Below are positions 23,639-32,471 of a stretch of 57,815 nucleotides of DNA, piece by piece. Position 1 is the stretch's first letter. The number at the start of each line of letters is the position of its first letter. A program made the translations under genes and the position numbers. Source of the stretch: JALYSX01 sp036510515 (GTDB lineage Bacteria; Vulcanimicrobiota; Vulcanimicrobiia; Vulcanimicrobiales; Vulcanimicrobiaceae). The stretch spans positions 1 through 57,815 of the forward strand of contig DATCDS010000115.1 of NCBI GenBank assembly GCA_036510515.1. Direction: 5' to 3'. Under the pieces are notes generated by a model. That model had not been told where the DNA came from. It made no database searches and saw only the letters and a list, made by a program, of their open reading frames with translations.

Positions 23639-26479
23639 CTAGGGCATACGTTTGCTCAGGACTATCGTATAGACCGCCGGCCCGAAGACGTTACCGATCG
23701 TCGCATCGCTGCCGCCGTTGGCCAGCGGGATCGGTAAACCGCCGCCGTAGATCGGGAAGTATCCGGCCATCGTGCTGAACAGGTTCTCGCCGGAGACTTG
23801 CAGTGCGATACTTGAAGTGATCGGAAAACGTGCCGTCGCGTTGGCGATCAGGAACGGGCGCTGATTGAACGAGTTGTTGTTTCCGTAGTAGGTGTCGCCG
23901 AACGAAACGTAGGCGCCATTGTGGAAGGCATAGGAGAGCTCGCCATAACCTTGGGAGTACGGTTCTCGGGTATTGAGCGAGCCTACCGTGCTGCCGACCG
24001 AAACGCCTTCGCCATTGAGGTTCTGGCCGGCGATGATGTTCAGATTTTGATCCCAGTTACTGGGGTTATTGATGCACGACGGGACCGGGTGGGTGCAGTA
24101 GAATCCCTGCGGCAGATCGTAGACGTACCCACGCTGCGCCCCGCCCGAAAGCGTATAACCCAAGCCGGTTTTGGGGTGGCGGCCGATCGAAAGCTCGACG
24201 CCCTCGAAGCGGAAGTTGCTGATATTCGTATTGGTTTGGTAGTAGACTGGCGTATTGGGCGGGACCGGGCCGCCGCTGCCCGAGCAGGGAGTCGGGGCTC
24301 CACAGACCGTGCCGCTGTTGACCGATTGACCGAAGTAGTGATTGAAGAGGTTGTTTAGGTAGACGTCGCCCGAAACGATGGTCTGCTGGTCGTGTAGCCG
24401 CAAGTCTGCGCCGAGATCGTATCCGAACGCCGTCTCGGCCTTCAGCTGCCCGCTGTTTCTGGAAACCGTTGCAATACCGGTCGTCGGGTCATACGACGCC
24501 GCTGGAGCCGAGATCTGGCTGAGCAACCCGAGGTAGGGCGGCGCGATCGCGCTGCCGGCCGCAAAGCGAACCGCGAGGTTGGGATTGGGTCGGAATTCGA
24601 GTGCGAGCCGCGGGTCGTTATGACTGGTCGTCGTGGACGCGAAGGTGACGTTGCTGCCGTCGATCGCGCAGTTCGAGAAGCCATACGCGAACGGACAGCT
24701 AGCCGGATAGGTGCTGCGGTAAACATTCATGTAATCCGCGAGCGTCGCCGTGATCTTCGGCGTAAGATTCAACTCGGCGCGCAACTGTACGGTCGTGAAG
24801 AGCTGCGAAGAGCCTTGCGGCAAAGTAATGGTTGAGTACGACGGCAACAATTCATAGACGTCGCTTTGCGTATTCGTCTGATTGATTCCAAGCGAGATGT
24901 CGTCTCCCGTCGCAAAGGGATGATCGTATTGGAGCGACCAGCCGGCGAGCTTGTCGTCTTCGACTTGTCGGAAGTAATTTTGGTTGTTGAGGGTCATGCT
25001 AGCGCTGTTGTACGTCGCCGGGTAGCTGCCGTAAGGGTAAGTATTGATTTGATTGCTGGACGTGCCGGAAACGTTTAACGTGTACGGTGAAAGGGCATCC
25101 GGAGACGAACCCGCATTGACGTCGCGGTTGATCGACGCGTGGTAGTAGCGCGCTAGGATCGTATCGTTGCCGATCGACGAGCTGAACTCCGCCTGGAACA
25201 TCGGCTCGTTGTTGGTCTCCACGTTCGCCGGATAGAGATAGGCAACCTGATATGCTCCTGGAGCGAGTGAACCCGTGTATCCGGCCCCGGGGGCGAAGGT
25301 GGCGTTCGTGACGTTGCCGACATTACTGGTCTGGTCGCTGTACGCTTGCCCGCCGAGGTAGCTCACGGTGAGGTTCGTCGCTGAGGACAAGTGGTAGTGC
25401 AGCTTCACGAGTTCCGAGTGGGTGTCGAGGTAGCCCTGAAGCATATAGCAGCAGGCGAGCAGCGAATAGCCGGTCTGGATGGAACTCTCCGTGTTGGGGA
25501 TGGTCGTATATGTCGCCGTTCCCGAGAGCGAATCGGACGAGGACGACGAGCCGAGATAATAGTTGGAAGGATCGATAAACACGCTCTTTCCGTTTAATAC
25601 TGACGGGTCGTCGAGATTCGCGAAGTCAACGACGAAGCCGAGCCGCCCGACGGTGTCGGCGATGCCGAAGTTCGCCCATGTTCCGCCGAATGAGTTGACC
25701 CCGATCTGGTAGTCGGGCGTGGCCGTCAAGGTCGGGTCCTTCGTGTGAAAGTTCACCGTTCCGTTGATCGCGTTATTGACTTCAGGCGCCGTCGCGCCGG
25801 GTCCCTTAATCACCTCGACGTTGCTGAACATGAAGCTGTTCAGGAAGGTCGTGACATAGTCGCCGTAGTCTTCGACGGCCAATGGATGGCCGTCGATCAA
25901 GGTGGCGGTTTCGTACGAGGCGGCGCCGCGGATCGTCGGTACCGTAATCGCTCCGGGCGCGGCGCCGTTGGCCGAGCCGCCTGGGAGCGATATCTGGATG
26001 CCGGGGATCTCGTTGAGCACGTCTCGGACCTGCGGTGCCGCTTGGTTCGCGAAGACCTGCGCCGATACGACGTTCACGGATGCCGTTGTCGTGTTGAATG
26101 CGCCTCCGCGGTTCACGCTGCTGACCCTTGCGATCGTGCGCAGGGATGAGAAGGATGCAGCATTCAATCGCACGCTGATGCTCTGGCTCTGATCGGCGAC
26201 GACTACGATGTCGTCGGTTGCCGTCTCGAACCCGCCCTTGAGAATGGTGATGGCGTAGAGGCCCTGCACGACCGACGCGACGGCGAACGCCCCGCTTGCA
26301 TCGGTTTGGGTCGTGTACGTCGCTGGTCCGCGCAAGTCAACGGTCGCGGCGGCGAGAGGCGTGCCATTGGCGTCGGTGACGATGCCGGTGACCGTGCTCG
26401 TATTGGCTGCCATCGCAGGTGCGACGGCTATGGCTACCAGCGCCAACACCAAAAGAATGAGGAATCGAAAAGTCCGCAT
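23639..26479 (-). CDS. Large TonB-dependent receptor carried on island 2
   Basis: 946 residues from ATG 26,479, which has a strong Shine-Dalgarno (GGAGGA, 8 bp upstream); the open frame extends further upstream but without family sequence. Order: signal peptide (about 1-24), carboxypeptidase-regulatory-like domain (VTGIVTDANGTPLAAATVDL..., about 27-105), plug (VRDVLNEIPGIQISLPGG, DGHPLAVEDYGDY, NVEVIKGPGATAPEVNNAINGTVNF) and a roughly 650-residue barrel ending VYTIVLSKRMP. It would import an unknown ligand across the outer membrane. A 10-base C tract lies 70 bp upstream. Confidence 0.92.
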   Translation of the reverse strand: MRTFRFLILLVLALVAIAVAPAMAANTSTVTGIVTDANGTPLAAATVDLRGPATYTTQTDASGAFAVASVVQGLYAITILKGGFETATDDIVVVADQSQSISVRLNAASFSSLRTIARVSSVNRGGAFNTTTASVNVVSAQVFANQAAPQVRDVLNEIPGIQISLPGGSANGAAPGAITVPTIRGAASYETATLIDGHPLAVEDYGDYVTTFLNSFMFSNVEVIKGPGATAPEVNNAINGTVNFHTKDPTLTATPDYQIGVNSFGGTWANFGIADTVGRLGFVVDFANLDDPSVLNGKSVFIDPSNYYLGSSSSSDSLSGTATYTTIPNTESSIQTGYSLLACCYMLQGYLDTHSELVKLHYHLSSATNLTVSYLGGQAYSDQTSNVGNVTNATFAPGAGYTGSLAPGAYQVAYLYPANVETNNEPMFQAEFSSSIGNDTILARYYHASINRDVNAGSSPDALSPYTLNVSGTSSNQINTYPYGSYPATYNSASMTLNNQNYFRQVEDDKLAGWSLQYDHPFATGDDISLGINQTNTQSDVYELLPSYSTITLPQGSSQLFTTVQLRAELNLTPKITATLADYMNVYRSTYPASCPFAYGFSNCAIDGSNVTFASTTTSHNDPRLALEFRPNPNLAVRFAAGSAIAPPYLGLLSQISAPAASYDPTTGIATVSRNSGQLKAETAFGYDLGADLRLHDQQTIVSGDVYLNNLFNHYFGQSVNSGTVCGAPTPCSGSGGPVPPNTPVYYQTNTNISNFRFEGVELSIGRHPKTGLGYTLSGGAQRGYVYDLPQGFYCTHPVPSCINNPSNWDQNLNIIAGQNLNGEGVSVGSTVGSLNTREPYSQGYGELSYAFHNGAYVSFGDTYYGNNNSFNQRPFLIANATARFPITSSIALQVSGENLFSTMAGYFPIYGGGLPIPLANGGSDATIGNVFGPAVYTIVLSKRMP

Positions 26480-26548
26480 TGCCTGTCCTCCGCTCAGCCC
26501 GAGAAGCCGTACGACCCGTGACATACCCTTTTGCCAAGCCCAAGTGAT

Positions 26549-26558
26549 CCCCCCCCCC
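26549..26558. repeat. 10-base poly-C tract upstream of the island TonB receptor
   Basis: Ten consecutive C (ten G on the coding strand of the receptor) lie 70 bp upstream of the receptor start, in its presumed promoter or leader. It is the longest homopolymer in the window. Length changes by slipped-strand mispairing could vary expression. The remainder of the gap 26,480-26,803 shows no gene. Confidence 0.8.
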
Positions 26559-26803
26559 GCCCGGCGGCCGACCGGACCGGGGTTACACCAGTAGCGACGC
26601 GAGCGGCAAGCGTCTCCTGAGCTCATGAACCGGCAGGTTACACACCGACGAAATTCTGCTCGTGGACCAGGGCGGCCCGAGCGGCCCGATCGTGTCCCGG
26701 CTCGTGGTGTATGAAAGGGTCGCCCTCGTAGCCTAGAGAGCGGCCACCGTGGTCTTCGGCGAAGGTTGTTTTTGAACGAAACTACCGACCGAAAGGATCC
26801 ACG

Positions 26804-27387
26804 ATGACCGAGACTAGTATCGCACTTACGGAGCTCGCCGAAAAGGGCGGCGACGTTGACTTCGTGCGCGACATGCTGCACTTCATGGCCCAACGCTTCA
26901 TGGAAGCCGACGTCGAAGGGCCGTGCGGCGCTCCCTACGGCGAGCGATCCATGCCCCGCGAAAACTGCCGTAACGGCTATCGCGATCGTGCCTGGGAGAC
27001 GCGTACCGGCGCGATTCGATCTGCGCATCCTCAAGATGCGTGCGTAAGGTAACTACTCCCCGGCCTTCTTGGAGCCGCGCCGAACGTCCGAGAAAGCGCT
27101 GACCGCCGTTATTCAGGAAGCGTACATTCAAGGCATCTCCACCCAAAGCCCATTGCAAGCAGATCGCCTCGACCGATCCGATCGAGCGGGTCAACGCCGA
27201 AATCAAGCGACGAACCGATGCGCTCGGCATCTTTCCGAACGACAAGGCGATCGTCCGGCTCATCGGCGCGATTCTCTTGGAGCAGAACGACGAATGGCAA
27301 CTCGTGCGCCGTTATATGCAGCTCGAAGGAATGAACGCGGTCAGCGACAATCAGACCGCGAGGCTCTCGGCGGTCATCACCAACTGA
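26804..27387 (+). pseudogene. IS256-family transposase remnant
   Basis: The first part (MTETSIALTELAEKGGDVDF... GERSMPRENCRNGYRDRAWETRTG) is a typical IS256/Mutator-type transposase N-terminus. The frame then shifts near 27,010 (FDLRILKM), continues as LEPRRTSEKALTAVIQEAYIQG, and jumps over most of the catalytic core. It resumes in another frame as DPIERVNAEIKRRTDALGIF... ILLEQNDEWQLVRRYMQLE and stops at 27,385-27,387. The central DDE region is deleted, so it is inactive. I could not identify terminal inverted repeats. Its presence fits decay of the island. Confidence 0.88.
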
Positions 27388-27442
27388 GACGCCCACTTCG
27401 CTCGCCACGGTTCATACACCACGGCCTGGGACACGATCCGGG

Positions 27443-28099
27443 TTGAAACAGACGTACGGCCGGCGCTTTCGTTTTGAAGAATTCTCGGAGACGCATCTCC
27501 CGCGCTACAACGTCGCGCCGACGCAAATGGTGCTAGGCGTTCGCAACGACGGCCGTGATGCCGTCGAGCAGATGCAATGGTGTATCCACGGGCGCATAAA
27601 TGCTCGTGCTGAATCCGCGTCGTCTCGATCACAACGTAACCGTTGCATCATCTTTGCCGACGGGTTCTTCGAATGGTTGAATAAGCGTTCAACGTATTTC
27701 CAATTGCGCAATGCTGAGCCGTTTGCGTTCGCTGGGATTTGGAATTCGTTGGAGGGGAGTGAGGCCCAGTGTGCCATCATAACCTGCGAGCCGAATGCAT
27801 TGGTGCGTCCCGTGCACGACCGCATGCCGGTCATCTTGCCCAACGATGCGCTCAGCATGTGGCTTGGCGAAGGCGATCTACCCGGAGACATTGTGCGAGT
27901 GATGCTCCGGCCGTATCCGGCGGATGCGATGACGGCACGGCCGGCATCGAGCCGACTGAATAGCGCGCGCTATGATGCGCCGGACGTGCTCGTGGACGAC
28001 GACCCGATACAACAAGGGTTAAGATTGTCAATGGAACAGGGGGACAGAGCGTTGAAGGACTTAGACCTTAGCGACCATCGCGCAGTGCGACGTTACTAG
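27443..28099 (+). pseudogene. SRAP/YedK-like abasic-site protein lacking its catalytic Cys2
   Basis: The 218-codon frame (TTG start) matches the SOS-response-associated (YedK/HMCES) family: RYNVAPTQ, INARAES, ADGFFEW, PFAFAGIW, VRPVHDRMPVIL and RPYPADAM. The Asn (INARAE), Glu (FFEW) and His (VHDRMP) active-site residues remain. The invariant N-terminal Met-Cys-Gly-Arg is TYGR (Tyr at residue 5), and two short internal blocks are missing around residues 47-65. Without Cys2 it cannot form the thiazolidine DNA-protein crosslink, so I call it a decayed gene, though a non-crosslinking role cannot be excluded. Confidence 0.75.
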
Positions 28100-28210
28100 A
28101 CGTCGGAAGATTGCGCCTTGAGTGAAGGCGGGGAGTACATTCCGCAAGGGCGGATATCGAAAAAAGCATGGGCGAGTCTTACGAACCAGAAGCGCGAGCG
28201 GCGGCCCACT

Positions 28211-29809
28211 TCACTGGAGTTGGGAGCCGGCGATTTTTCCGTCCTGCGAAAGCCCAACGCTCCAGACATGTGGGACGCCGGCAAGACGAATCCAATACCG
28301 ATAGATCGTAGCGCCCGTCACACTCTGAGAACCAAGGTATATCCAATCCGTCGGGGTCCCGGCGCCTGAAAGGCGGGCCTTCACCTGAGAAAGCAACTGC
28401 GGAGTCAATCGCGCGGCGAAGTTCGGCGTCACTTGTGTCAGATCAACGGTACCCGTTTGCAGACGATGGAACCAGTCTTTCGAGCGTAACGTCACTGCGG
28501 CATCTTCGCCGGGCGTTGGCGTAGGAGGAGTCGTGGCTGCAATCTGCGCCGCGACATCAGGATAGTACGCCGCGAGGACGCGCTCGACCATCCGTTCTGG
28601 GACACCGTCGAAGTGATACCCATTGCTCAGGACTACTACTGCAAGGTTGTCGTCGGGGAAGATTGCGTTGAAGCAATACCCGCCGGCCCCCGGTGCGAGG
28701 CCGTTATGCCAGACTTCGCGATGACCCGCAAGAACCGCCGGGACGAAACCCATCGCGTAGTTTACCGGCGTCCCGTTTGCCAACGTGCCAGCGCTCCACA
28801 ATGCCTGCATGGAGGACGCACTTAGGACCTTGCGCTCCATGAGGCCGATGTCCCATCGCGCGATGTCAGGAGCCGTCGAAACCATCGCCCCGGCACCCGC
28901 ATAAATATCGAGGCTAGTCGGCACGGTGTCTTGCCTCGGCGTATCGTAGGGCTTGGCCACGCCCGCACGTTGCTGCGCCGCGTAACCATAACCCGAATCC
29001 GACATCAGCAAAGGACCGAAGATGTTGCGCGAGAGGAATTCTGCTTCATCGGTTCCAGCAGCCTTCGCAATGATTGCGGAGAGCACCGTGTAGTTCGCGT
29101 TGCTGTATTCCCATTGTGCCCCCGCACTAAAATCCGGCTTGTCCGTTGCAAGAAATGCCAGCAGTGTATTTACCGAACTTGGGCCGCTCCATGGCCACGG
29201 GTGCTCGCCTGAAACCGGATAGGTGCGCAGACCGGATGTCTGATTCAACAGCATCCTCACCGTAATGTCGGATGAATTCGGAAAGTCCGGCAAGTACTTC
29301 TCGAGGCGGTCATCCAACGTGAGTCGCCCGCGCTCTGCAAGCAGCAGAACCGATGCTGCCGTGAATTGCTTGGTCATCGAACCGACGGCAAATCGCGTAT
29401 TCGGTCCGACCGCAAGGTTTCGCTCCACGTCGGCCTGGCCAAAGCCTCTGAGATAGACGACCTTCCCGTCGCGTACAACCGCGAACGAAAATCCTGGAGC
29501 CTTTCTCGTAGCGAGAGCATCCGCGCCGATCTTATCAAAGGCCGACGCATCGGACTGAGCGGCGCGGCCGGCGCATCCGGCGGAGACAAAGAAGCACGAT
29601 GCCAGAAGGCCCGTGATAAGACGGCTGAACACATCAAAAGCAAACGAACGACGACGGGACACCCCGGTAATCGCGCTCGATATATCAATCACGTAAGAAT
29701 CCACCAGGTATCGATAAGAAATGACGATGCCAATAAGAGGCACACAAGTGGCCGCGAGTTCACCAAGCACCTCCGTGGAACCTCGACGCCTTAAGCGGGT
29801 GTTCCCCAT
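28211..29809 (-). CDS. Serine hydrolase, class C beta-lactamase fold
   Basis: 532 residues from ATG 29,809 (AAAGG Shine-Dalgarno); an in-frame GTG at 29,662 giving 483 aa is an alternative start just before the export signal (LLASCFFVSAGC, lipobox-like). Catalytic motifs: SMTK (Ser at 144, SxxK), YSN at 235-237 (YxN) and WHNG in the KTG position. The C-terminal 100 residues form an extra domain (WFHRLQTGTVDLTQVTPNF...). Members include esterases, D-aminopeptidases and penicillin-binding-like enzymes; true beta-lactamase activity is not implied. Last cargo gene of island 2. Confidence 0.88.
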   Translation of the reverse strand: MGNTRLRRRGSTEVLGELAATCVPLIGIVISYRYLVDSYVIDISSAITGVSRRRSFAFDVFSRLITGLLASCFFVSAGCAGRAAQSDASAFDKIGADALATRKAPGFSFAVVRDGKVVYLRGFGQADVERNLAVGPNTRFAVGSMTKQFTAASVLLLAERGRLTLDDRLEKYLPDFPNSSDITVRMLLNQTSGLRTYPVSGEHPWPWSGPSSVNTLLAFLATDKPDFSAGAQWEYSNANYTVLSAIIAKAAGTDEAEFLSRNIFGPLLMSDSGYGYAAQQRAGVAKPYDTPRQDTVPTSLDIYAGAGAMVSTAPDIARWDIGLMERKVLSASSMQALWSAGTLANGTPVNYAMGFVPAVLAGHREVWHNGLAPGAGGYCFNAIFPDDNLAVVVLSNGYHFDGVPERMVERVLAAYYPDVAAQIAATTPPTPTPGEDAAVTLRSKDWFHRLQTGTVDLTQVTPNFAARLTPQLLSQVKARLSGAGTPTDWIYLGSQSVTGATIYRYWIRLAGVPHVWSVGLSQDGKIAGSQLQ

Positions 29810-30225
29810 ATGACCGCGCCTTTCGATGGCAGATTGCTGGCTTCCGGCCTTGCGGGACCTTATCGCGCGGGCGTACCGGCAGATCAGGGCGAAACTCCGG
29901 TAGGTGAAGTCGTTAGAAAGTCCACGCGATTGTGCATCCCATGATTGGTCCGGCTATGGCCGTTGGGATGCGCGGTACTAGTAGTGTGCGCTCGCTCGTC
30001 GACAACGTTTTGAATTGCCCGAGCAATCTTGGCGGGAGTTCCGGCTATTAGCCTGTCATTGCTCGGGGCGATCCGCACACAGTTGCGCACACAGTTGAGT
30101 GCGGATTCGTGCGGATATCTGGCAAGTCCAGGTGGTACGGAGAGCGTCGGAAGGCCTCGAAAAATAGGGGAAATACTGACACCTAGTACCCTGCGGTACC
30201 ACCGGGGGGAATGCCCACAGCCTAA
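29810..30225. other. Right end of island 2, no gene seen
   Basis: Only short unsupported frames occur here. A tandem repeat of CACAGTTGCG-like units lies at about 30,068-30,090. This is island DNA between the hydrolase promoter and att copy 3. Confidence 0.5.
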
Positions 30226-30267
30226 CTGTTAATCAGCGGGTCGCTGGTTCGAGTCCAGCACTCGGAG
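30226..30267 (+). repeat. Attachment-site repeat copy 3 (right end of island 2)
   Basis: Exact 42-bp copy of the tRNA-Asn 3' end. The sequence after it (CATCTCCAGAG and a hairpin) does not match what follows copies 1 and 2, so it marks the original chromosomal flank of the tRNA. Confidence 0.93.
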
Positions 30268-30279
30268 CATCTCCAGAGA

Positions 30280-30301
30280 GCCTCGTCGATTTCGGCGGGG
30301 C
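30280..30301 (+). terminator. Probable original tRNA-Asn terminator, now displaced
   Basis: GCCTCGTCGA pairs with TCGGCGGGGC (ten positions including two G-T pairs, tight loop), followed by ATCTCTTTA. Directly after att copy 3, it is best explained as the terminator that stood behind tRNA-Asn before about 10.7 kb was inserted. Confidence 0.6.
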
Positions 30302-30598
30302 ATCTCTTTACACGTTGGATGCGGACTTCGTCAGCTCGCGACCACCCGATACTCAGCTACGCCAAGGTTTGAGTCTCCTCGTCTTCACCAATTGGGGATC
30401 AAGGGCACGTTACAATGATGGCGTTGCGGGCCTGGCTGCCAACGCGGGTCGGCTGGCTGCGCGTCTCTGGAGCAACACCGTCTGCGATGTCCAGGTTCTA
30501 GATCTCTGAGCGCCCGGATGAGGCCTGCGCTCCGGGGTCTCTGGCACCAAGGCGTTCCCGGCTATGAAGGGAACGTCGCTCGATAAGGGAGGACGGAA

Positions 30599-30903
30599 AT
30601 GCGCGTTGCGATTCTTTTGCTCTGCTTTGCCTTCGCGATGGGGCCCCGGCGCCCGCATATCCGGGATACTGTCAGATCGAAGTTGTGAACGACAGTCATA
30701 AAAGCATCACGGTGCACGTCACGTTAGACGACGGCACGCCGGTCGCATTTCAAATGCAGCGGTACGACAGACCGCACTACGTCGATCTGTTCTATAGCGG
30801 GTACTGTCATTCTCACGCGTACGTGACGGTTTCCGATGGGAAACACGCCCTTTACAGCGGACACACGAACGTTCATTCGACCATCAGGATCGTGCCTTAC
30901 TAA
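30599..30903 (+). pseudogene. Small exported protein of the N-x-S/T-x3 family, apparent one-base frameshift
   Basis: ATG 30,599 (GGAGG Shine-Dalgarno) opens a signal peptide (MRVAILLLCFAFAMG) and then runs out of frame. In the -1 frame the mature protein APAYPGYCQIEVVNDSHKS...IRIVPY is open to 30,903. Restoring one G in the GGGG run at 30,640-30,643 gives a continuous protein of about 101 residues with a good cleavage site. The mature part carries the family motif NDSHKSITV. It is either a sequencing error or a recent mutation. A terminator follows at 30,948. Confidence 0.7.
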
Positions 30904-30947
30904 CCGGCAGAAATCGCCGGGCCTTGCCCGCCGTGGCGAGCAAAGGA

Positions 30948-30975
30948 GACCTCGCCATCTTCGGCGGGGTCTTTG
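30948..30975 (+). terminator. Intrinsic terminator after the small exported gene
   Basis: GACCTCGCC (30,948-30,956) pairs with GGCGGGGTC (30,963-30,971) around a six-base loop, followed by TTTGCTT. It lies between convergent genes ending at 30,903 and 30,997 and may serve both. Confidence 0.75.
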
Positions 30976-30996
30976 CTTATGCTACTGGGCGGATAC

Positions 30997-31422
30997 TTAG
31001 CGGATGGTGATGTAGAAGCGGCTATCGCTTTGCAAGGTCGCCGTACGCTGCACGTGCCGGACCGTGCTGGTGTCGTGATAGACGGCCTCGACATCCACGA
31101 TGTGTTCGCCGGTGCAGTAGGTGTTGCGGTTCACCTGGGCGCGTACTTTGACGTCGCTCCAATCGACCGAGCCGGCGAAGTTCGCGCCCGCTTTCACAAA
31201 ACGGGGCTGGAGCGTACCGCTTGCGACCTGCCAGATCGGATGCTCGCCGCCCTCGCTGTGGTAGATGGTCACGTACGCGCAGAGGTTCGAGTTGTTGATG
31301 AACACCAAGCCCCCCATCCGTGCCGATGCGGGCTGCGGCGCGACCGCCAGGGCTAGCAGCGCCACGAACGCACCGAGAAGCAGCCGTCGCGAGCGCGCCG
31401 CGGCCGAACGAGAGATATTCAT
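30997..31422 (-). CDS. Small exported protein of the N-x-S/T-x3 family
   Basis: 141 residues from ATG 31,422 (AAGGAGA Shine-Dalgarno): a long signal peptide ending PQPASA, then VFINNSNLCAYVTIYHSEGG with the motif N-x-S-x3-A-Y-V, an IWQVASG block, VKVRAQV, two cysteines and a beta-rich C-terminus (SRFYITIR). It is predicted to be a small periplasmic or secreted beta-sandwich. Related proteins lie at 31,982, 32,472, 38,366 and 40,646. The W-x-x-x-x-G pattern loosely recalls DUF1036, but I would not assign it. Confidence 0.8.
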   Translation of the reverse strand: MNISRSAAARSRRLLLGAFVALLALAVAPQPASARMGGLVFINNSNLCAYVTIYHSEGGEHPIWQVASGTLQPRFVKAGANFAGSVDWSDVKVRAQVNRNTYCTGEHIVDVEAVYHDTSTVRHVQRTATLQSDSRFYITIR

Positions 31423-31556
31423 GGTACACGTCTCCTTGGAGGCGATGTGTGATTGCACGGGGAGAAACGCTGTCGAGCTAGCGGGCACGATTGATGTGCC
31501 TTTGCGACGGAGTCGGCGTTCCCTTGAACGAAGGTCTTCCGCAGGAGGGAGCTTTC

Positions 31557-31952
31557 ATGATACCAGCTTTTGCAACGGTCGCCTTCGTGGTAGCACTGGT
31601 CCAAACCACGGCGACGTCGGGGCGCTATTGCGGGCCGTCGGCCGATACGGCATCCATTCAGGCGCGCTTTCTCAAAGAACACGCCGGCGGGCCGCATCCG
31701 GTCAAGTTGTCCAACATCATGGCCATCGCCGCCTACTTTCCCGGCGGCGCCGGTCAGGTCGTATACGTGGGCGCGGGCATGGGCGTCGAATACTTTGCCC
31801 AGACCTCCGGTGGCTGGCGTTCCATCGGATATTCACCGCCATCGTTTTTCCGCAAGGACGCGCTGGCGTTTTTCAATCGTATGCTGGATTTGCGCGCGAA
31901 CGGCGGCAAGCAATGCGCGAATCCGAAGTTCGTGAACGTCGGCAGCGGCTAA
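31557..31952 (+). CDS. Small exported protein, unknown function
   Basis: 131 residues with a strong GGAGGG Shine-Dalgarno and a signal peptide (FATVAFVVALVQTTA). The mature part has two cysteines (GRYCGPSAD and KQCANPK) that could form a disulfide, and a glycine-rich centre (FPGGAGQVVYVGAGMG). It is not related to the neighbouring N-x-S/T-x3 proteins. It is transcribed divergently from the gene ending at 30,997 and convergently with the one at 31,982. No family recognised. Confidence 0.75.
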   Translation: MIPAFATVAFVVALVQTTATSGRYCGPSADTASIQARFLKEHAGGPHPVKLSNIMAIAAYFPGGAGQVVYVGAGMGVEYFAQTSGGWRSIGYSPPSFFRKDALAFFNRMLDLRANGGKQCANPKFVNVGSG

Positions 31953-31981
31953 ATGCCGCTGCCGACGTACTCACGACGAAC

Positions 31982-32423
31982 TCACCATGTGGCGGCGGTA
32001 GTGATGTTGCCGACGCCGTAGGCTCCGCCGTTGGCGCCATACAATTCGCAGTTGGCATCGTACTTCCAGAGGATCCGTTTATCCGCCGGCAGATTCTTGT
32101 TTTCATTCGCGCGGTCGGGATCGCCGCCGGAGCCGGAACATCCATTTGGACGGAATTCTGCGCGTACTTTGATTTCCGCGGGGACGGGGATGCCCGTGAA
32201 GTTCGTGAAGTCGGCGTTAACCGTTTCGCGCCTCCCGGCGGGCAGCCAACCCCACTTGATCTTCCCCCACGGGGTGGTCCAGCCGCCCGGTATAGACCGT
32301 AACCCACGCGCATCGTTGGGAGCCGTTTAAGATGTTCAAGGAAATCTGGGTGACGTTGGTGCCCGCGCTGCACGGCGCTGCGCATAGCAGCATCGCAAGG
32401 CCGACAAGTACGAGGTTCTTCAT
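31982..32423 (-). pseudogene. Small exported protein of the N-x-S/T-x3 family, apparent one-base insertion
   Basis: ATG 32,423 (AAGGAG Shine-Dalgarno) gives a signal peptide ending PCSAG and then ISLNILNGSQRCAWVTVYTG with the family motif. After that the frame degenerates and stops at 32,217. Skipping one base in the GGG of ACCGGGCGG (about 32,297) restores GWTTPWGKIKWGWLPAG, VKVRAEF-like IKVRAEF and a Cys-containing C-terminus that ends at 31,982 (about 146 residues). The restored protein aligns with its neighbours, so a single extra G is the simplest explanation. Confidence 0.7.
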
Positions 32424-32471
32424 CGTTCGCTCCTTGAAGAAAACTGTAAAAGAATGCTGGATTTCGATCGG

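Larger units (their letters stand above)
22652..30267. mobile_element. Genomic island 2 in tRNA-Asn (about 7.6 kb)
   Basis: Bounded by att copies 2 and 3. The left end holds the integrase; cargo is a large TonB-dependent receptor, an IS256-family transposase remnant, a defective SRAP gene and a serine hydrolase. The tandem arrangement (tRNA-att, int, cargo, att, int, cargo, att) indicates two sequential integrations at the same tRNA. The integrase is damaged, so present mobility is doubtful. Confidence 0.85.

Noticed and set aside
26480..26803. Cobalamin riboswitch upstream of the island TonB receptor
   Set aside because: A CCTGCC hexamer resembles the end of a B12 box, but the rest of the box and the conserved core are missing.
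26480..27034. Upstream extension of the island TonB receptor (an open frame of 1,131 codons)
   Set aside because: The extension is Arg-rich, overlaps the IS256 remnant on the other strand and lies before a perfect Shine-Dalgarno and signal peptide at 26,479.
28211..29809. True beta-lactamase resistance gene
   Set aside because: SxxK and YxN are present but the third motif is HNG and there is a large extra C-terminal domain; these features are shared by many esterases and peptidases.
30068..30090. CRISPR-like short repeats near the right end of island 2
   Set aside because: Only two adjacent imperfect copies of a 10-bp unit occur, without spacers or cas genes. No CRISPR array is present in the window.
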